64,000 nt of DNA from an uncultured Planctomycetia bacterium (GCA_937871505.1 CALMPF010000028.1:1-64000), one strand, 5' to 3'. Shown: positions 28,865-38,383, counted from the first letter of the stretch. Notes: a model not told the origin generated them from the letters alone. Numbers and translations are program-made.

Positions 28865-28880
28865 TCCGTCACGCGGACTC
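28865..28880. repeat. degenerate copy of the miniature element's terminal repeat
   Basis: TCCGTCACGCGGACTC differs from the 18888-18903 terminal repeat at two of 16 positions. It overlaps the last codons and stop of the CPA2 antiporter gene. No partner end was found nearby, so it may be a relic or chance. Confidence 0.35.
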
Positions 28881-30548
28881 ATCAGTTCCGGCGTCGGTCC
28901 CCTTGCCCTCGCGGCGGTCCAGCTCGGCGCGCGCAGCAAGGTACGCCTCGAAGCCGAGCAGTCGGCCGACAGCCTCCTCTTCGTCGATCACGACGTCTTC
29001 GGCCGAGAGCCGAAGCCGCTGGGCGAAGCGGTGGTGCCGCGCCCGCGCGATCACCGGCATGTGCGGACGGTGGGCGCGGAGCTCGGCGATCACCTGCGCC
29101 GCCGCGAGGTGGTCCGGGAGCGTGACCACGACGGCGATCGCGGAGCCAAGCCCCGCATGCTCGAGCACCTCCGATCTCGTCGCGTCGCCGACCACCGCGC
29201 GGAGCCCCGCGGCCATGGCCTCGCCGGCGGAGCGCGGGTTGCTCTCGATGACGGTGACCGGGATCTCGGCTTCGCGAAGCTGCGAAGCGACTTCGTGACC
29301 CGCGGGACCGTAGCCGATCAGCAGCACGTGCGGCTGCTGCTCCGCGGCGACTCCCTCGGCGGCGACAGGCGGATCGGCGCGGACCAGCGCCGCGGCCATC
29401 CGTCGCGCCCGCGAGACGAGCAGCGGCGAGACGAGCAGCGTCACCAGCGTCGCGCCGACGATCGTCTGGTAGGCGTCGAAGCCGAACAGGCCGACGCGCC
29501 TCGCCTCCGAGGCGAGCACGAAGGAGAACTCCCCGATCTGCGAGATCGAAATCGCCGCGGCGGCGGCCGTGAGCCGGGCGGCGCCGAAGGTCCGGAGGGA
29601 GACGAACGTCGCCATCGTCTTCACCAGCATCACGGCCGCGGCGAGGCCGACGACGAGCAGCAGGTTGGTGCCTGAGAAGAGCCACCCGATGTCGGCCTGC
29701 ATCCCTACGGCCGCGAAGAAGATCGTGACGAGCACCGCGCGCACCGGAGCCACGTCCGCGCGGATCTGGGTCGCCATGCGGCTGTCCGCGAGGACCATGC
29801 CCGCAACGAACGCTCCCAGTGCCGGGCTGAGGTCGGCTGCGTGCGCGGCGACCACCGCGGCGAGACACGAGATGACGGCAAGCAGGATCGGGAGCTCGCG
29901 CGCCCGGGCGAGGGCTGCCGCGTCGAAGATGCGGGGCATGATCCGTCCGCCCACGAAGACGAGGACGAGCACCAGCAGCATCGCGCGCAGCGCCGTGAGC
30001 GAGAAGCTCTCGGCGACGGAGGCGATCGAGCCTCCCCGGGCGAGGAGGTTCGCCACCAGGACGAGCGGGACGACGGCACCGTCCTGAAGCAGGAGCACGC
30101 CGAGCGACGCCCGCCCGTGGAGGCTGTCCTGCTCGCCTCGATGCTGGAGCGTCTGCACCACCGTCGCGGTGCTGCTCAGGCTGGCGCAGAAGCCGAGGAT
30201 CAGCGCCGTCTTCCACTCCACGCCGATCACGGTCGCGAGCCCCGTCACGACCGCAGCCGTCAGCGCGATCTGCACCGAGCCGCCTCCCGCCGCGAGCGCC
30301 CCCATCGCGCGAAACCGGCTCCACGACGTCTCCAGGCCGATCGTGAAGAGCAGCATCGCCACGCCGGTCTCGCTCGCCACCTCGATCGCCTCGTTGCCCA
30401 CGAACCCGAGCAGCGACGGACCGACGAACATCCCCGCGACGAGGTATCCGAGCATCGCGCTGCCGCCGAGGCGCTCGAATGCCATCCCGAAGGCGAGCGC
30501 GGCGGCGAGCAGCACCACGAGATCCCTGACAATGATCCAGGCGTCCAT
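28869..30548 (-). CDS. CPA2 family cation:proton antiporter with TrkA-N domain (KefB/KefC type)
   Basis: A 559-residue membrane protein. From MDAWIIVRDLVVLLAAALAF there are about 12 membrane segments, including GYLVAGMFVGPSLLGFVGNE and LSPALGAFVAGMVLADS with the conserved acidic transport residue. A cytoplasmic TrkA-N (RCK) domain follows at about 410-530: HVLLIGYGPAGHEVASQL is the nucleotide-binding glycine loop, with VIESNPRSAGEA after it. Such proteins exchange K+ or Na+ for protons and are gated by nucleotide or glutathione adducts. Ion specificity cannot be read. ATG 30548 is chosen over an upstream Arg-rich extension. Divergent from htpX. Confidence 0.92.
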   Translation of the reverse strand: MDAWIIVRDLVVLLAAALAFGMAFERLGGSAMLGYLVAGMFVGPSLLGFVGNEAIEVASETGVAMLLFTIGLETSWSRFRAMGALAAGGGSVQIALTAAVVTGLATVIGVEWKTALILGFCASLSSTATVVQTLQHRGEQDSLHGRASLGVLLLQDGAVVPLVLVANLLARGGSIASVAESFSLTALRAMLLVLVLVFVGGRIMPRIFDAAALARARELPILLAVISCLAAVVAAHAADLSPALGAFVAGMVLADSRMATQIRADVAPVRAVLVTIFFAAVGMQADIGWLFSGTNLLLVVGLAAAVMLVKTMATFVSLRTFGAARLTAAAAAISISQIGEFSFVLASEARRVGLFGFDAYQTIVGATLVTLLVSPLLVSRARRMAAALVRADPPVAAEGVAAEQQPHVLLIGYGPAGHEVASQLREAEIPVTVIESNPRSAGEAMAAGLRAVVGDATRSEVLEHAGLGSAIAVVVTLPDHLAAAQVIAELRAHRPHMPVIARARHHRFAQRLRLSAEDVVIDEEEAVGRLLGFEAYLAARAELDRREGKGTDAGTDESA

Positions 30549-30740
30549 CGGTTGGCGTCTGCGTGGACCGCCGGAAGCGCGCACCGCGCGGGCCGCTGGC
30601 GGAGCTGCGACGATACCCGGGCGAAACCCGGCCCGGCGCCACGCCGAAGCCGATCGCACGGCCTCTACTCTCCACGCCGGGGCCGGCACGCCCCCGCGCT
30701 CCCGGCAAGACTCGCCTCACGCTGTCAGGATGCAGACCCG

Positions 30741-31589
30741 ATGCCCATTCTCGTGAACAACGTCAAGACCGTGGTGCTCCTCGCCGCCCTCGTGGGCCTC
30801 TTCGTCTGGGTGGGCGCGATGCTCGGCAGCAGGACGGGCATGTTCATGGGGCTCGCCATCGGGCTGGTGATGAACTTCGGAGCCTGGTACTTCTCCGACA
30901 CCATCGCGATCAGGTCGATGCGCGGCGTCGAGGTTGACGAGCGCACCGCGCCGGACCTCGTCCGAATGGTCCATCGGCTCGCGAATCAGGCGGGCCTGCC
31001 GATGCCCCGGGTCTACGTCTGCCCGCAGGAGGCCCCCAACGCCTTCGCCACCGGACGGAGCCCCAGGCGCTCCGCCGTCGCCGTCACCCAGGGGGCGCTG
31101 CGGCTGCTCGACGAGCGCGAGCTTGAGGGCGTGATGGCCCACGAGCTGGCCCACATCCGCAATCGTGACACGCTCACCTCGACGATCGCGGCGACGATCG
31201 CAGGCGTCTTCAGCATGATGGCCCAGTGGGCGCTGCTCTTCGGCGGACGCGGCACGCGCGAGGGCGGCCATCCGTTCGCCGCGCTGGCCGTCATTCTCCT
31301 CGGCGCAGTGGGCTCGGCGATCATCAAGGCGATGATCAGCCGCTCGCGCGAGTATGTCGCCGATGCGGACGGAGCGCGGATCGCGGGTTCGCCCGAAGGG
31401 CTCGCCTCAGCGCTGAGGAAGCTCGAATCGGTCGCCCGCAGGGTCCCGATGCAGACACGCAACCCCGCGATGAACAACCTCTTCATCGTTGAGCCGTTCG
31501 TCGGACAGACGCTGACGGCGCTCTTCGCGACGCACCCCCCCACTGAAAAGCGAATCGCCGCCCTGCTTGGGCGGCGATCCGATCGGTGA
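30741..31589 (+). CDS. htpX: membrane zinc protease HtpX
   Basis: HtpX is an M48 inner-membrane endoprotease that degrades misfolded membrane proteins. The 282-residue protein has two N-terminal membrane helices (VVLLAALVGLFVWVGAML and MFMGLAIGLVMNFGAWYF), the zinc motif HELAH (His134, Glu135, His138) and two further hydrophobic segments before SREYVADADGA, which supplies the third zinc ligand. Start ATG 30741 gives the usual N-terminus. No Shine-Dalgarno; a TACTCT box lies about 75 bp upstream. Convergent with the EF-hand protein gene. Confidence 0.96.
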   Translation: MPILVNNVKTVVLLAALVGLFVWVGAMLGSRTGMFMGLAIGLVMNFGAWYFSDTIAIRSMRGVEVDERTAPDLVRMVHRLANQAGLPMPRVYVCPQEAPNAFATGRSPRRSAVAVTQGALRLLDERELEGVMAHELAHIRNRDTLTSTIAATIAGVFSMMAQWALLFGGRGTREGGHPFAALAVILLGAVGSAIIKAMISRSREYVADADGARIAGSPEGLASALRKLESVARRVPMQTRNPAMNNLFIVEPFVGQTLTALFATHPPTEKRIAALLGRRSDR

Positions 31590-31654
31590 CTCGCCTGACT
31601 TCGCGACGTTCATCCGCCCGAGAGTTCGGGGGACCGTCGATCGGGCGGCGGCGC

Positions 31655-33364
31655 TCAGAGCTCGCGATCTCGGTTGCGGCGACCCTCGCCGCCTCCCCCG
31701 CCGTCGCCGCGACCTTCACCTCCGCGACCGCCGCCCCACCATCCGCCGCCCCGCCCCTCGCGCATCATCCGTTCCGCCTCCGCCTGCTCTTCAGGATCGA
31801 TGCGACCGTTGCGATTGGCGTCGACGCGGTCGAGGATGCGCTGCCTCACTTCGCGCGGAAGCTCGTCGAGCACCGCCATCACGTCTCCGCGACCATCGCC
31901 GCGCCGAGCGCCGCCGCCGCCGCCGCCCGGCATCGCGTCTCGCTGCTCGGGACTGAGGACCGCCAGGATCCGATCGGCGTGCAGGTCGACGAGTTCGCGC
32001 CGAAGGCGCATCGCATCGCGGACCGGGTCCTCAGCCTGGCTTGGCCGGAAGTCGCCAGTCAGGAACCCCGCGAAACGCTCCGCCTGCCGCAGCTCGTCGA
32101 TGGGCTCCTGTCGCTTGATCACCGCGGTCACCCGTTCGTCGGCACCGCGCAGCTCCGCCCGGTACGCGAGCTCGAGCGCATCGACGTGCGCCGACAGCTC
32201 CGGCGAGAGATCGAGGCTGCGGACGTAGTCGAGCGCCGAGTCGACGCGCGTCGGTCGATAGACGCGCTCGAAGGCGTCGGCGAGGACAGCGCGGTTGAAC
32301 CAATCCGAGAGCTCCGCAGGCAGCGCCGCCGCGATCGCCACGCGACCCTCGTCATTGACGTCGCGGACGCGCGTCCTGAACTGGATCTGCCGGCGGACGA
32401 TGTCGAGGCCCTGCCTGACGTCGAGTTCCTGCACCGCGCGAAGAAGCCGCGGCTCGCTCTGGGCGAGGTAGTCGTTCCGCGCCCGGAGCGCCTCGTGGAG
32501 GCGAAGCTCGAAGGCATCGAGCGTCGGCTCGATGGCGGCGAACGTCTCGTCGTCGAGGTCGATCGTGTCGAGAATCGCCAGGATGTCCGTCGACTCCCCG
32601 GAGAGCCGCCCGCGGCCGAGCGACTTCTCGCGCAGCAGGAGCCTCTCGAAGCCCGGCCAGTCGGCCATCTGCTCGTCCGAGAGCTGCACGCGAAGCGACT
32701 CGATGAAGGCTTGCCGCAGGCGCTCGCGCTCGGCGCGCCATGCGTCGAGCGCCGTGATCATCTGACCCATGATCCGCCGCCCCTCAGCGTCCTCCCCGGA
32801 CTCGATCCGCGCCACCCGGATCTGCTCCATCGCGGCGGGCATGCGCTCCTCGAAGATCGCCCGAACCTCCTCGGGCGCGAGCTCGACTCCGCTGCGCTCG
32901 ATCTGCTCCCGGATCTCCGCCTGCGTCCGCTCCATCGCCGCCCGCATCTGTTCGCGGATCTGCGGAGACATGAAGGTGCGCATCAGGGCCGGTCCGAGTT
33001 CCTGAAGCGACTCCGTCACGGGCTCGATGCCCGTTCGGAATGCCTCCTCATAGTCGCGGATGAGCAGGTCGACCACCGTGCTCTGAACCTGGTCGAGCGC
33101 GAGCGCGTCGCGGAAGAGCGCCAGATCGCGCGAGATGAACTCCGGCTGCATCACGTCGGTGAAGCCCGCCATCCCACGGAACATCCCGCCGCCTCGGCGC
33201 ATCGCCGGACGATCTCCGTCGGGAGGGCCCCAGCCGCCGCGCCCTTCCGGTCCGCGCTGCCCGCCTGGCGGGGCGCCCTGACCGAGCACCGTCGCGGCGC
33301 ATGAGAGACTGAGGACGAGGCTCGTGGCGGCGATGATCGGGCGTCGAACGTGGTTCATGGGCAT
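31655..33364 (-). CDS. exported helical protein with C-terminal EF-hand
   Basis: A 569-residue protein I cannot name. ATG 33364 (or 33358) starts a signal peptide (IIAATSLVLSLSCAATVLGQ). A Gly-rich stretch follows (GGGMFRGMAGFT), then about 400 residues of helix with many charged residues (DALALDQVQSTVVDLLIRDYEEAF, ERERLRQAFIESLRVQLSDEQM), reminiscent of periplasmic Spy/CpxP-like repeats in planctomycetes. Near the C-terminus is one EF-hand loop (DRVDANRNGRIDPEEQ), then a Gly/Arg tail. Possibly a calcium-responsive periplasmic chaperone; this is inference. Convergent with htpX. Confidence 0.75.
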   Translation of the reverse strand: MPMNHVRRPIIAATSLVLSLSCAATVLGQGAPPGGQRGPEGRGGWGPPDGDRPAMRRGGGMFRGMAGFTDVMQPEFISRDLALFRDALALDQVQSTVVDLLIRDYEEAFRTGIEPVTESLQELGPALMRTFMSPQIREQMRAAMERTQAEIREQIERSGVELAPEEVRAIFEERMPAAMEQIRVARIESGEDAEGRRIMGQMITALDAWRAERERLRQAFIESLRVQLSDEQMADWPGFERLLLREKSLGRGRLSGESTDILAILDTIDLDDETFAAIEPTLDAFELRLHEALRARNDYLAQSEPRLLRAVQELDVRQGLDIVRRQIQFRTRVRDVNDEGRVAIAAALPAELSDWFNRAVLADAFERVYRPTRVDSALDYVRSLDLSPELSAHVDALELAYRAELRGADERVTAVIKRQEPIDELRQAERFAGFLTGDFRPSQAEDPVRDAMRLRRELVDLHADRILAVLSPEQRDAMPGGGGGGARRGDGRGDVMAVLDELPREVRQRILDRVDANRNGRIDPEEQAEAERMMREGRGGGWWGGGRGGEGRGDGGGGGEGRRNRDREL

Positions 33365-33757
33365 GCTCGCGGGGTCGCGGGGTCGCTGAGGCGGGTCGAC
33401 GGTGACCCGGAGGTGTGAGGGCCGACGATTCTGACGGACGAGCGTACGACTCCACGGAGTCGCGGTTGAAGCTGGCTCTCGGGATCGGGTGCGGCTCGGT
33501 ACCGGGCCGTCCGAGCGCGGCTCGGCTTCCCAGCGGGGGGCCTGCGACGAACGGCGAACCGCCTGCCGGTGCCCTCCCGCGCGTGGCAGTCGGTCCAGAG
33601 ACACCCGCGTGTCCAGAATCGTTCCCGGCTGCGGGTTCGATTCAGCGGGTTTGGCCGGTCTGCCGGGCTCGCGACCCACTCCGCGCACGCCTGCGGAGCC
33701 GCCGCCGCGCGGTCCCGGCACCCGTCCACCGCGGCAACCGCGGATGCATCCGGCCGG
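33365..33757. other. intergenic region, nothing identified
   Basis: About 390 bases between two minus-strand genes. Frames here are Arg/Pro-rich with no signal or domain. A GGTTCGATTC near 33638 is not part of a tRNA-like fold. Neither a clear terminator nor a promoter was found. Confidence 0.4.
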
Positions 33758-35779
33758 TCACCGCGGCAGTGCCCCTGCGCGCTCGAGCAGATGTGCCTGG
33801 ATGATGCCATCCGGGACGCCCAGAACGGCGCGCCGGGGCCATCCGTCGCGGTCGACGACGACGACGGCAACCGCCGCCGGTGGCTCCGCCGGTACCGGAA
33901 GCACCATGATCGGCGCAGCGCGGCTGGGACTCTCGCGATAGGCAAGCCCGACCAGGCGTTCCCCCGGGCCCGCCGCGACGGCCGAGGCCAGTTCCGAAAG
34001 AGCTGCGATCGGGATCCGCCGCACGGCGGCGCGCCGAATCGCGGTCGGCTCGACGCCGAAGCTGATCGACGGCCCCTCGTGCTCCGATCCTTCGGGTGCC
34101 GCGGCGAGCCGCCGAACGTCGGTCGGCATGAGGAGCACGCCGGTCTGGATCGGCCAGCCGTCCATCACCGACCGCTCGACGCTGCGCGATCCCCTCTCGT
34201 CGTCGAGTGACCAGCGAAGCGTCCAGCGGTCCGCTCCGGGATCGAACTCAAGCTCGAGCGACTCGTTGAGATGCTGCGAGCGGAAGTCGATGGTCATCCG
34301 ATCGGTGGCGCCATCGACCGACTCGGCTCGTGAGAGCGCGGTTCGGCTCGACGAGGGCTCCCAGTCGTCCTGCTGAACCCGCGTCAAGATCCTCTCGCCG
34401 TCGAGCTCGACGATGCAGCGAACTGCCGCTCGCGGAAAGCCGTCCACGTCGATCTGCCACCGCGCCGCGAAGATCGTCGTCATCGCGCCGGGCTTCAGCG
34501 CCTCGAACCCGCCGAAAGGCCCGCTCTGCGCAGCGCGGAGACGTTCGAGCGTGCCTGCGGCGGCCAGCATCTCGCTCCGGTAGATCGGTCGTCCACGGAG
34601 CACGACCATCCGCGGGGACGCAAGCGCGGCGAGCCCCTCGCGCGGATCGGCATCGAGCAGGAGCAGATCCGCCGCCGCGCCGACCTCGATCCGACCGGCG
34701 CGCGCTCGACCGAGCGCCTCGGCGCTGCCGCGCGTCGCCGCCCGCAGGATCGCCGTCCGATCCCATCCGACCGCCTCAAGCGCGGCGAGCTCTTCGAGCA
34801 ACGCCGTGCCGGGAGCCTGGAACGGAGTCAGCGCTCCGCTTCCGGGGAGTGCGTCGGCGGCGAGCGATCGCAGCCTTGCGGCGCGCTCGTCCTCGAGTCG
34901 CTGGAGTTCCGCCCGCCCGCGTTCGGTCGCCGTGAGCGCGAGCCATCGCTCCCGCCGCTGGGGATCGACCGCGGCCAGCGCGGCCGCACTCGTCGAAGCA
35001 GCAGCGTCCGATTCAACGCTCCATCGCGATCGAGCGATGCGGGTCGCCACGGGCAGCCGACGGTTCGAGGCCGTCGAGCCCGCGGGCGGCGCCGCGTCGC
35101 GGCCGACGAGCCCCGAGTCGCCGCGGAGCTGCGGCGCGATGATCGTCGGCAGCGAGGCCTGCTCGAACTTCTCGAGCAGTCGGAACGAACGCGCGAGGAG
35201 CGCATCCGGCATCGTCACGCTGGTGACGCCGGCGTAGACCATCATCCTGAGATCGGCGGCGTCGACATCCGCGATCGCGGCGTCATGGAGCCCAGGCATG
35301 AGCCATCGACCGTCCCCGCGCACGAGCGTGTCGCCCAACCGCCAGGGAGCCACGCTCGGCTCGACGATGCCGACGATCGTCCCGTCATCGACGATCACGG
35401 TCGCCCGCGGCGGATCCGGTGCATCGCGCATTCCGATGATCCGCACGTCGTCGAGGATCAGACGTCCTCGACTGCTCCGCTCCGCTGCGGGAGCGCGGGC
35501 CTCCGCCCACGCGCCATGAACGGCGAGCGCGAACAGGAGCGCGGCGGTCACGCTCGCGCGGTGCGAGGCGCAGCCAGACTCGGTCCTCGACCGGCTTGCC
35601 GGCGCTTGAGCGGCGGTTCTGTCCCGACTCGCTCGGGCCTCGGCACGGCGCTCGGTCACGCCTCTCGAACATCGGTCCGAGCGCAGCGCGATGCTCGCCC
35701 CGTCCGCGCCGCTCGTCGCCGCAGGCTGACCGCTCGGAAGCCGCAGGCGCTGCACGGGGGGATGATCGGACATGGTCAT
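33758..35779 (-). CDS. exported amidohydrolase-fold protein lacking metal ligands
   Basis: A 673-residue protein. After a charged N-terminal stretch comes a late signal-like helix (ASVTAALLFALAVHGAWAEA, about residue 80). Then the composite beta-sandwich/barrel of amidohydrolases is visible: LILDDVRIIGM, ATVIVDDGTIVGI, GRWLMPGLHDAAIADVDAADLRMMVYAGVTSV, and near residue 400 AEALGRARAGRIEVGAAADLLLLDADP. In active members the strand after MPGL reads D-x-H-x-H; here it is DAAIAD, and no later histidines supply metal ligands. About 270 residues of unrecognised beta-rich sequence follow. Probably a non-catalytic or repurposed homologue. Divergent from scpB by 43 bases. Confidence 0.7.
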   Translation of the reverse strand: MTMSDHPPVQRLRLPSGQPAATSGADGASIALRSDRCSRGVTERRAEARASRDRTAAQAPASRSRTESGCASHRASVTAALLFALAVHGAWAEARAPAAERSSRGRLILDDVRIIGMRDAPDPPRATVIVDDGTIVGIVEPSVAPWRLGDTLVRGDGRWLMPGLHDAAIADVDAADLRMMVYAGVTSVTMPDALLARSFRLLEKFEQASLPTIIAPQLRGDSGLVGRDAAPPAGSTASNRRLPVATRIARSRWSVESDAAASTSAAALAAVDPQRRERWLALTATERGRAELQRLEDERAARLRSLAADALPGSGALTPFQAPGTALLEELAALEAVGWDRTAILRAATRGSAEALGRARAGRIEVGAAADLLLLDADPREGLAALASPRMVVLRGRPIYRSEMLAAAGTLERLRAAQSGPFGGFEALKPGAMTTIFAARWQIDVDGFPRAAVRCIVELDGERILTRVQQDDWEPSSSRTALSRAESVDGATDRMTIDFRSQHLNESLELEFDPGADRWTLRWSLDDERGSRSVERSVMDGWPIQTGVLLMPTDVRRLAAAPEGSEHEGPSISFGVEPTAIRRAAVRRIPIAALSELASAVAAGPGERLVGLAYRESPSRAAPIMVLPVPAEPPAAVAVVVVDRDGWPRRAVLGVPDGIIQAHLLERAGALPR

Positions 35780-35810
35780 CAACGCGCCGCCAAGAGGCGT
35801 TCGGGCACGA

Positions 35811-35816
35811 TACGCT
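35811..35816 (+). promoter_or_regulatory. candidate -10 box (TACGCT), leaderless start
   Basis: TACGCT ends 6 nt before the ATG of scpB. It lies in the 43-bp gap to the divergent amidohydrolase-fold gene. No clear -35. Confidence 0.45.
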
Positions 35817-35822
35817 GCGCCA

Positions 35823-36572
35823 ATGAGCACCGATCTCCGAGAGAACGCAGCGCACGGACGAGACGATCGCCCCGCACCGAGCGTGCCTCTCTCCGGCGAG
35901 CGGCTCGAAACTCGGCTCGAGGTCCTCCTGCTCGCAAGCGACCGTCCCCTCACGGAAGCGAAGATCGCAGCGCTGCTCGAGGTCGAGGAGGGCCCCCCCG
36001 GTCGAAAGGCCGTTGCCGAGGCGGTCACCTCGCTCAACCGAGAGTACGAGCAGACCAATCGCCCCTTCCGGGTCGAAGCGGTCGCGGGTGGCCATCGGAT
36101 GCTGACGCTTCCGCGGTTCGCGCCCCTCGTCGAGAGGCTTCGCGGGGAACGGTCTCTTGCGCGGCTGTCGCAGGCGGCGCTCGAGACCCTCGCGATCGTC
36201 GCCTATCGACAGCCGATCCTTCGCGCCGAGCTGGAGGCCATACGCGGCGTCGCCTGCGGCGAGGTCCTCCGTGGGCTGCTCGAGCGCCGTCTGATCCGGA
36301 TCACTGGGCGAGCGGAGATCATCGGCCGCCCGATGCTCTACGGGACGACGCGCGAGTTCCTCCAGACATTTGGACTCTCGGCGCTCGACGACTTGCCGAG
36401 GGCCGCAGAGTTGAGACCGGCCGCGACTCGTCGGCCGAAGTCAAACGAGGGAGCAGACGGCTCCGTCGAAGCGAGCGTCCCGGCCACCGGCGCTGAGAGC
36501 GACTCAGCGGGCCAGCAGAGGCCGCGCAACGACTTCGCTACGGGCGAGCCAGAGCGATCTCCGAGCGCCTGA
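35823..36572 (+). CDS. scpB: segregation and condensation protein B
   Basis: ScpB is the winged-helix dimer that joins ScpA and SMC in bacterial condensin. The 249-residue protein contains both winged helices: LETRLEVLLLASDRPLTEAKIAALLEV and the signature RLSQAALETLAIVAYRQPI with the following IRGVACGEVLRGLLERRLI and GRPMLYGTTREFLQTFGL. The last 60 residues are acidic and disordered. scpA and smc are not in the window. Start at ATG 35823; no Shine-Dalgarno. Confidence 0.94.
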   Translation: MSTDLRENAAHGRDDRPAPSVPLSGERLETRLEVLLLASDRPLTEAKIAALLEVEEGPPGRKAVAEAVTSLNREYEQTNRPFRVEAVAGGHRMLTLPRFAPLVERLRGERSLARLSQAALETLAIVAYRQPILRAELEAIRGVACGEVLRGLLERRLIRITGRAEIIGRPMLYGTTREFLQTFGLSALDDLPRAAELRPAATRRPKSNEGADGSVEASVPATGAESDSAGQQRPRNDFATGEPERSPSA

Positions 36573-36699
36573 CGCTGGGTGGCGCGGGTGTGGCGGTCGA
36601 TCCCCGACCGAGCTCGTCACGGCGCGACGCCCAGCGGCCCAACGCCGTCCGCCCGGCGCCGCCACCGGGATACCGCGACGTTCACTCTGAGAGCGCAGA

Positions 36700-36729
36700 A
36701 CACAGCCGTCCCTTGCGGGACGGCTGTGT
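36700..36729 (-). terminator. intrinsic terminator of the first PEP-CTERM gene
   Basis: A perfect 13-bp stem ACACAGCCGTCCC/GGGACGGCTGTGT with loop TTGC, about 40 bases past the stop of the gene ending at 36769. There is only a weak T content after it on the minus strand. Confidence 0.75.
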
Positions 36730-36768
36730 GAGCTTCGAGAGATCGAAGGACGATCGAAGTTTCGAACG

Positions 36769-37491
36769 TCAGGCGCGGCGACGACGTCCACCGAAGACGC
36801 CGAACATGCCGAGGACCGCCAGACCAGCGGGAGCCGGGATCGCCTCGACGATGAAGACCGTCGAGAAGCTCGCCTGATCACCGGAGCTGAGCGTGAACCG
36901 GAGCCGGATTCCGATCGTGTCGTTCACGGCCGGACCAGCCATGCTCGGGATCGGCATGCCGAAGGCCTCGGGGAGGATCCCGATGCTGCCGAAGCCGGGG
37001 AGGCTCACAGCGAACGGATCGTTGAGGAGCGTCTGGACCTGGTTGCCGTCGATCAGCGCCGCCCAGACCGGGTCGCCGCCGAAGCTCGACAGCGTGCCAC
37101 CGTCACCATCCGTCGTGAGGCCGCCAGCGACCGATCCGCCCATCAGCGACGACGGGAGGACAGCCGGGTTGACCGGGAGGGTGATGATGAGGTCGAAGCT
37201 GACGGTCGCAGCGCCGGTGTTGACGAACACCAAGCCGCCGTTGATGAACGGGTCAGCCTTGGCGCTGATGTCCCAACCGAACGAGTAACCGATGTCGAAG
37301 AGGGTGTCGGCGTAGTTGAACACGCCACCACCGACATCGACGCCGGTCGGGTTGAAGATGAACGGGGGGCCGCCGTCGACCGACAGCGAGAACGAAAGGC
37401 CGTTTCCAGCCTGGGCAGCAGCCGCGCCGAGCGCGACCGTAGCGATCGCGACAGCACCGAAACGAGTAGCAGAACGAAGCATAGAGCTCAT
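36769..37491 (-). CDS. PEP-CTERM secreted protein, paralogue of the 38.4-kb gene
   Basis: 240 residues. ATG 37491 has AGGAGG 7 nt upstream. The signal peptide (FGAVAIATVALGAAAAQA) is followed by a beta-rich body with SFGWDISAKADPFINGGLVF, TLLNDPFAVSLPG and FTLSSGDQASFSTVFIVE. It ends PAPAGLAVLGMFGVFGGRRRRA, a PEP-CTERM-like sorting tail that exosortase would recognise and cut; no exosortase is in this window. The same body pattern is shared with the next gene, so the pair arose by duplication. Function unknown; exopolysaccharide-associated surface protein is typical for the class. Its own promoter and terminator are visible. Confidence 0.88.
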   Translation of the reverse strand: MSSMLRSATRFGAVAIATVALGAAAAQAGNGLSFSLSVDGGPPFIFNPTGVDVGGGVFNYADTLFDIGYSFGWDISAKADPFINGGLVFVNTGAATVSFDLIITLPVNPAVLPSSLMGGSVAGGLTTDGDGGTLSSFGGDPVWAALIDGNQVQTLLNDPFAVSLPGFGSIGILPEAFGMPIPSMAGPAVNDTIGIRLRFTLSSGDQASFSTVFIVEAIPAPAGLAVLGMFGVFGGRRRRA

Positions 37492-37583
37492 GGGTTTCCC
37501 TCCTAGGATCTCTCGGAACTCTCTCAATCCCGAGCAAGCAATTCACTCGAAGCGCCGAACGGGCGCGGGATAGACCGTTGACG

Positions 37584-37611
37584 AATATACCACCTCATCC
37601 GCCCAGTGCAA
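37584..37611 (-). promoter_or_regulatory. promoter of the first PEP-CTERM gene
   Basis: TTGCAC (37611-37606), 16 bp, TATATT (37589-37584), about 90 bases before the ATG. The surrounding CACTTGC is shared with the second PEP-CTERM promoter. Confidence 0.6.
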
Positions 37612-38354
37612 GTGGCTTCGGGGTGTTTCTGAGCACAAAGTTGGCCTGATGGGGGCCGACCCAGCGCACGCTTCCGGACGACGGGGAGACGGAACTGTCG
37701 ACGCTCGAGGCCCCGCATCCCTTCCAGACGGACGGGTATCCGTGCTCCATCGCCCGGCGGCTTCTGGCGAGGTCGATCGAACTGGCGATCTCGGGATTGG
37801 GCGCTCGCCGCCCCTTTCTGCCCCCCAGCTCGTGTACGCTGAAGGACGCTCGAAGCGGCGATCCAGGGACTGCGATCGCCCTGCCCTCAGTCCGGCGGTT
37901 CAGAGTCCCCCGCGCGGGGCTATAGACGGCCGGATCACGTCACATCGCCGCCTGAGATCTCCACGTGGGTCGACCACGCGATGACGCCGAGGGGCCGTTG
38001 CAAGGCGGCCTGGCGTGACTCGATCACCTTGGGAAACGATGGGAGTGCTTCGAAAGCCCTTCGGAGGGGGATCGAACCGTGCCCGTCTGAGCCTGAGCTT
38101 GTGTGAACCCCCAGTGCCCGAAGTCATCGGGTCCGCCGCATGGTTCGCGACTCTCGCCACGACGAGTCCGCTGCGGCGAAGTCGCACCATCAACCGCCTG
38201 ATTCACGCCGACAGCCCGGGCGCAGCGAGCCAACGCTGGGTACGCGGACCTTGGCGGGCTGGGAAGGGGATCGCGATCGGCGCAGTGGGACACTCAGCCC
38301 GCAGCCTGAGAGTCAGTCGTTGAGCGATCGTCACCCAGACTTTTGTCAATGACA
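37612..38354. other. intergenic region between the PEP-CTERM paralogues, no gene identified
   Basis: About 740 bases. Open frames are short and of random composition. I checked for tRNA, tmRNA, RNase P and SRP RNA signatures on both strands and saw none; an isolated GGTTCGATCCCC on the minus strand (38066-38082) has no matching stems. Confidence 0.4.
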
Positions 38355-38383
38355 CAGGGACTGCACCAGAGGTGCAGTCCCTG
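38355..38383 (-). terminator. intrinsic terminator of the second PEP-CTERM gene
   Basis: A perfect 13-bp stem CAGGGACTGCACC/GGTGCAGTCCCTG with a 3-nt loop, 50 bases past the stop at 38433. On the minus strand it is followed by TGTCATTGAC. Confidence 0.8.

Noticed and set aside
38066..38082. GGTTCGATCCCC on the minus strand, like a tRNA T-loop
   Set aside because: The bases on both sides do not form the T stem, and no acceptor or anticodon stems could be found around it. tmRNA tag and pairing features are also absent.
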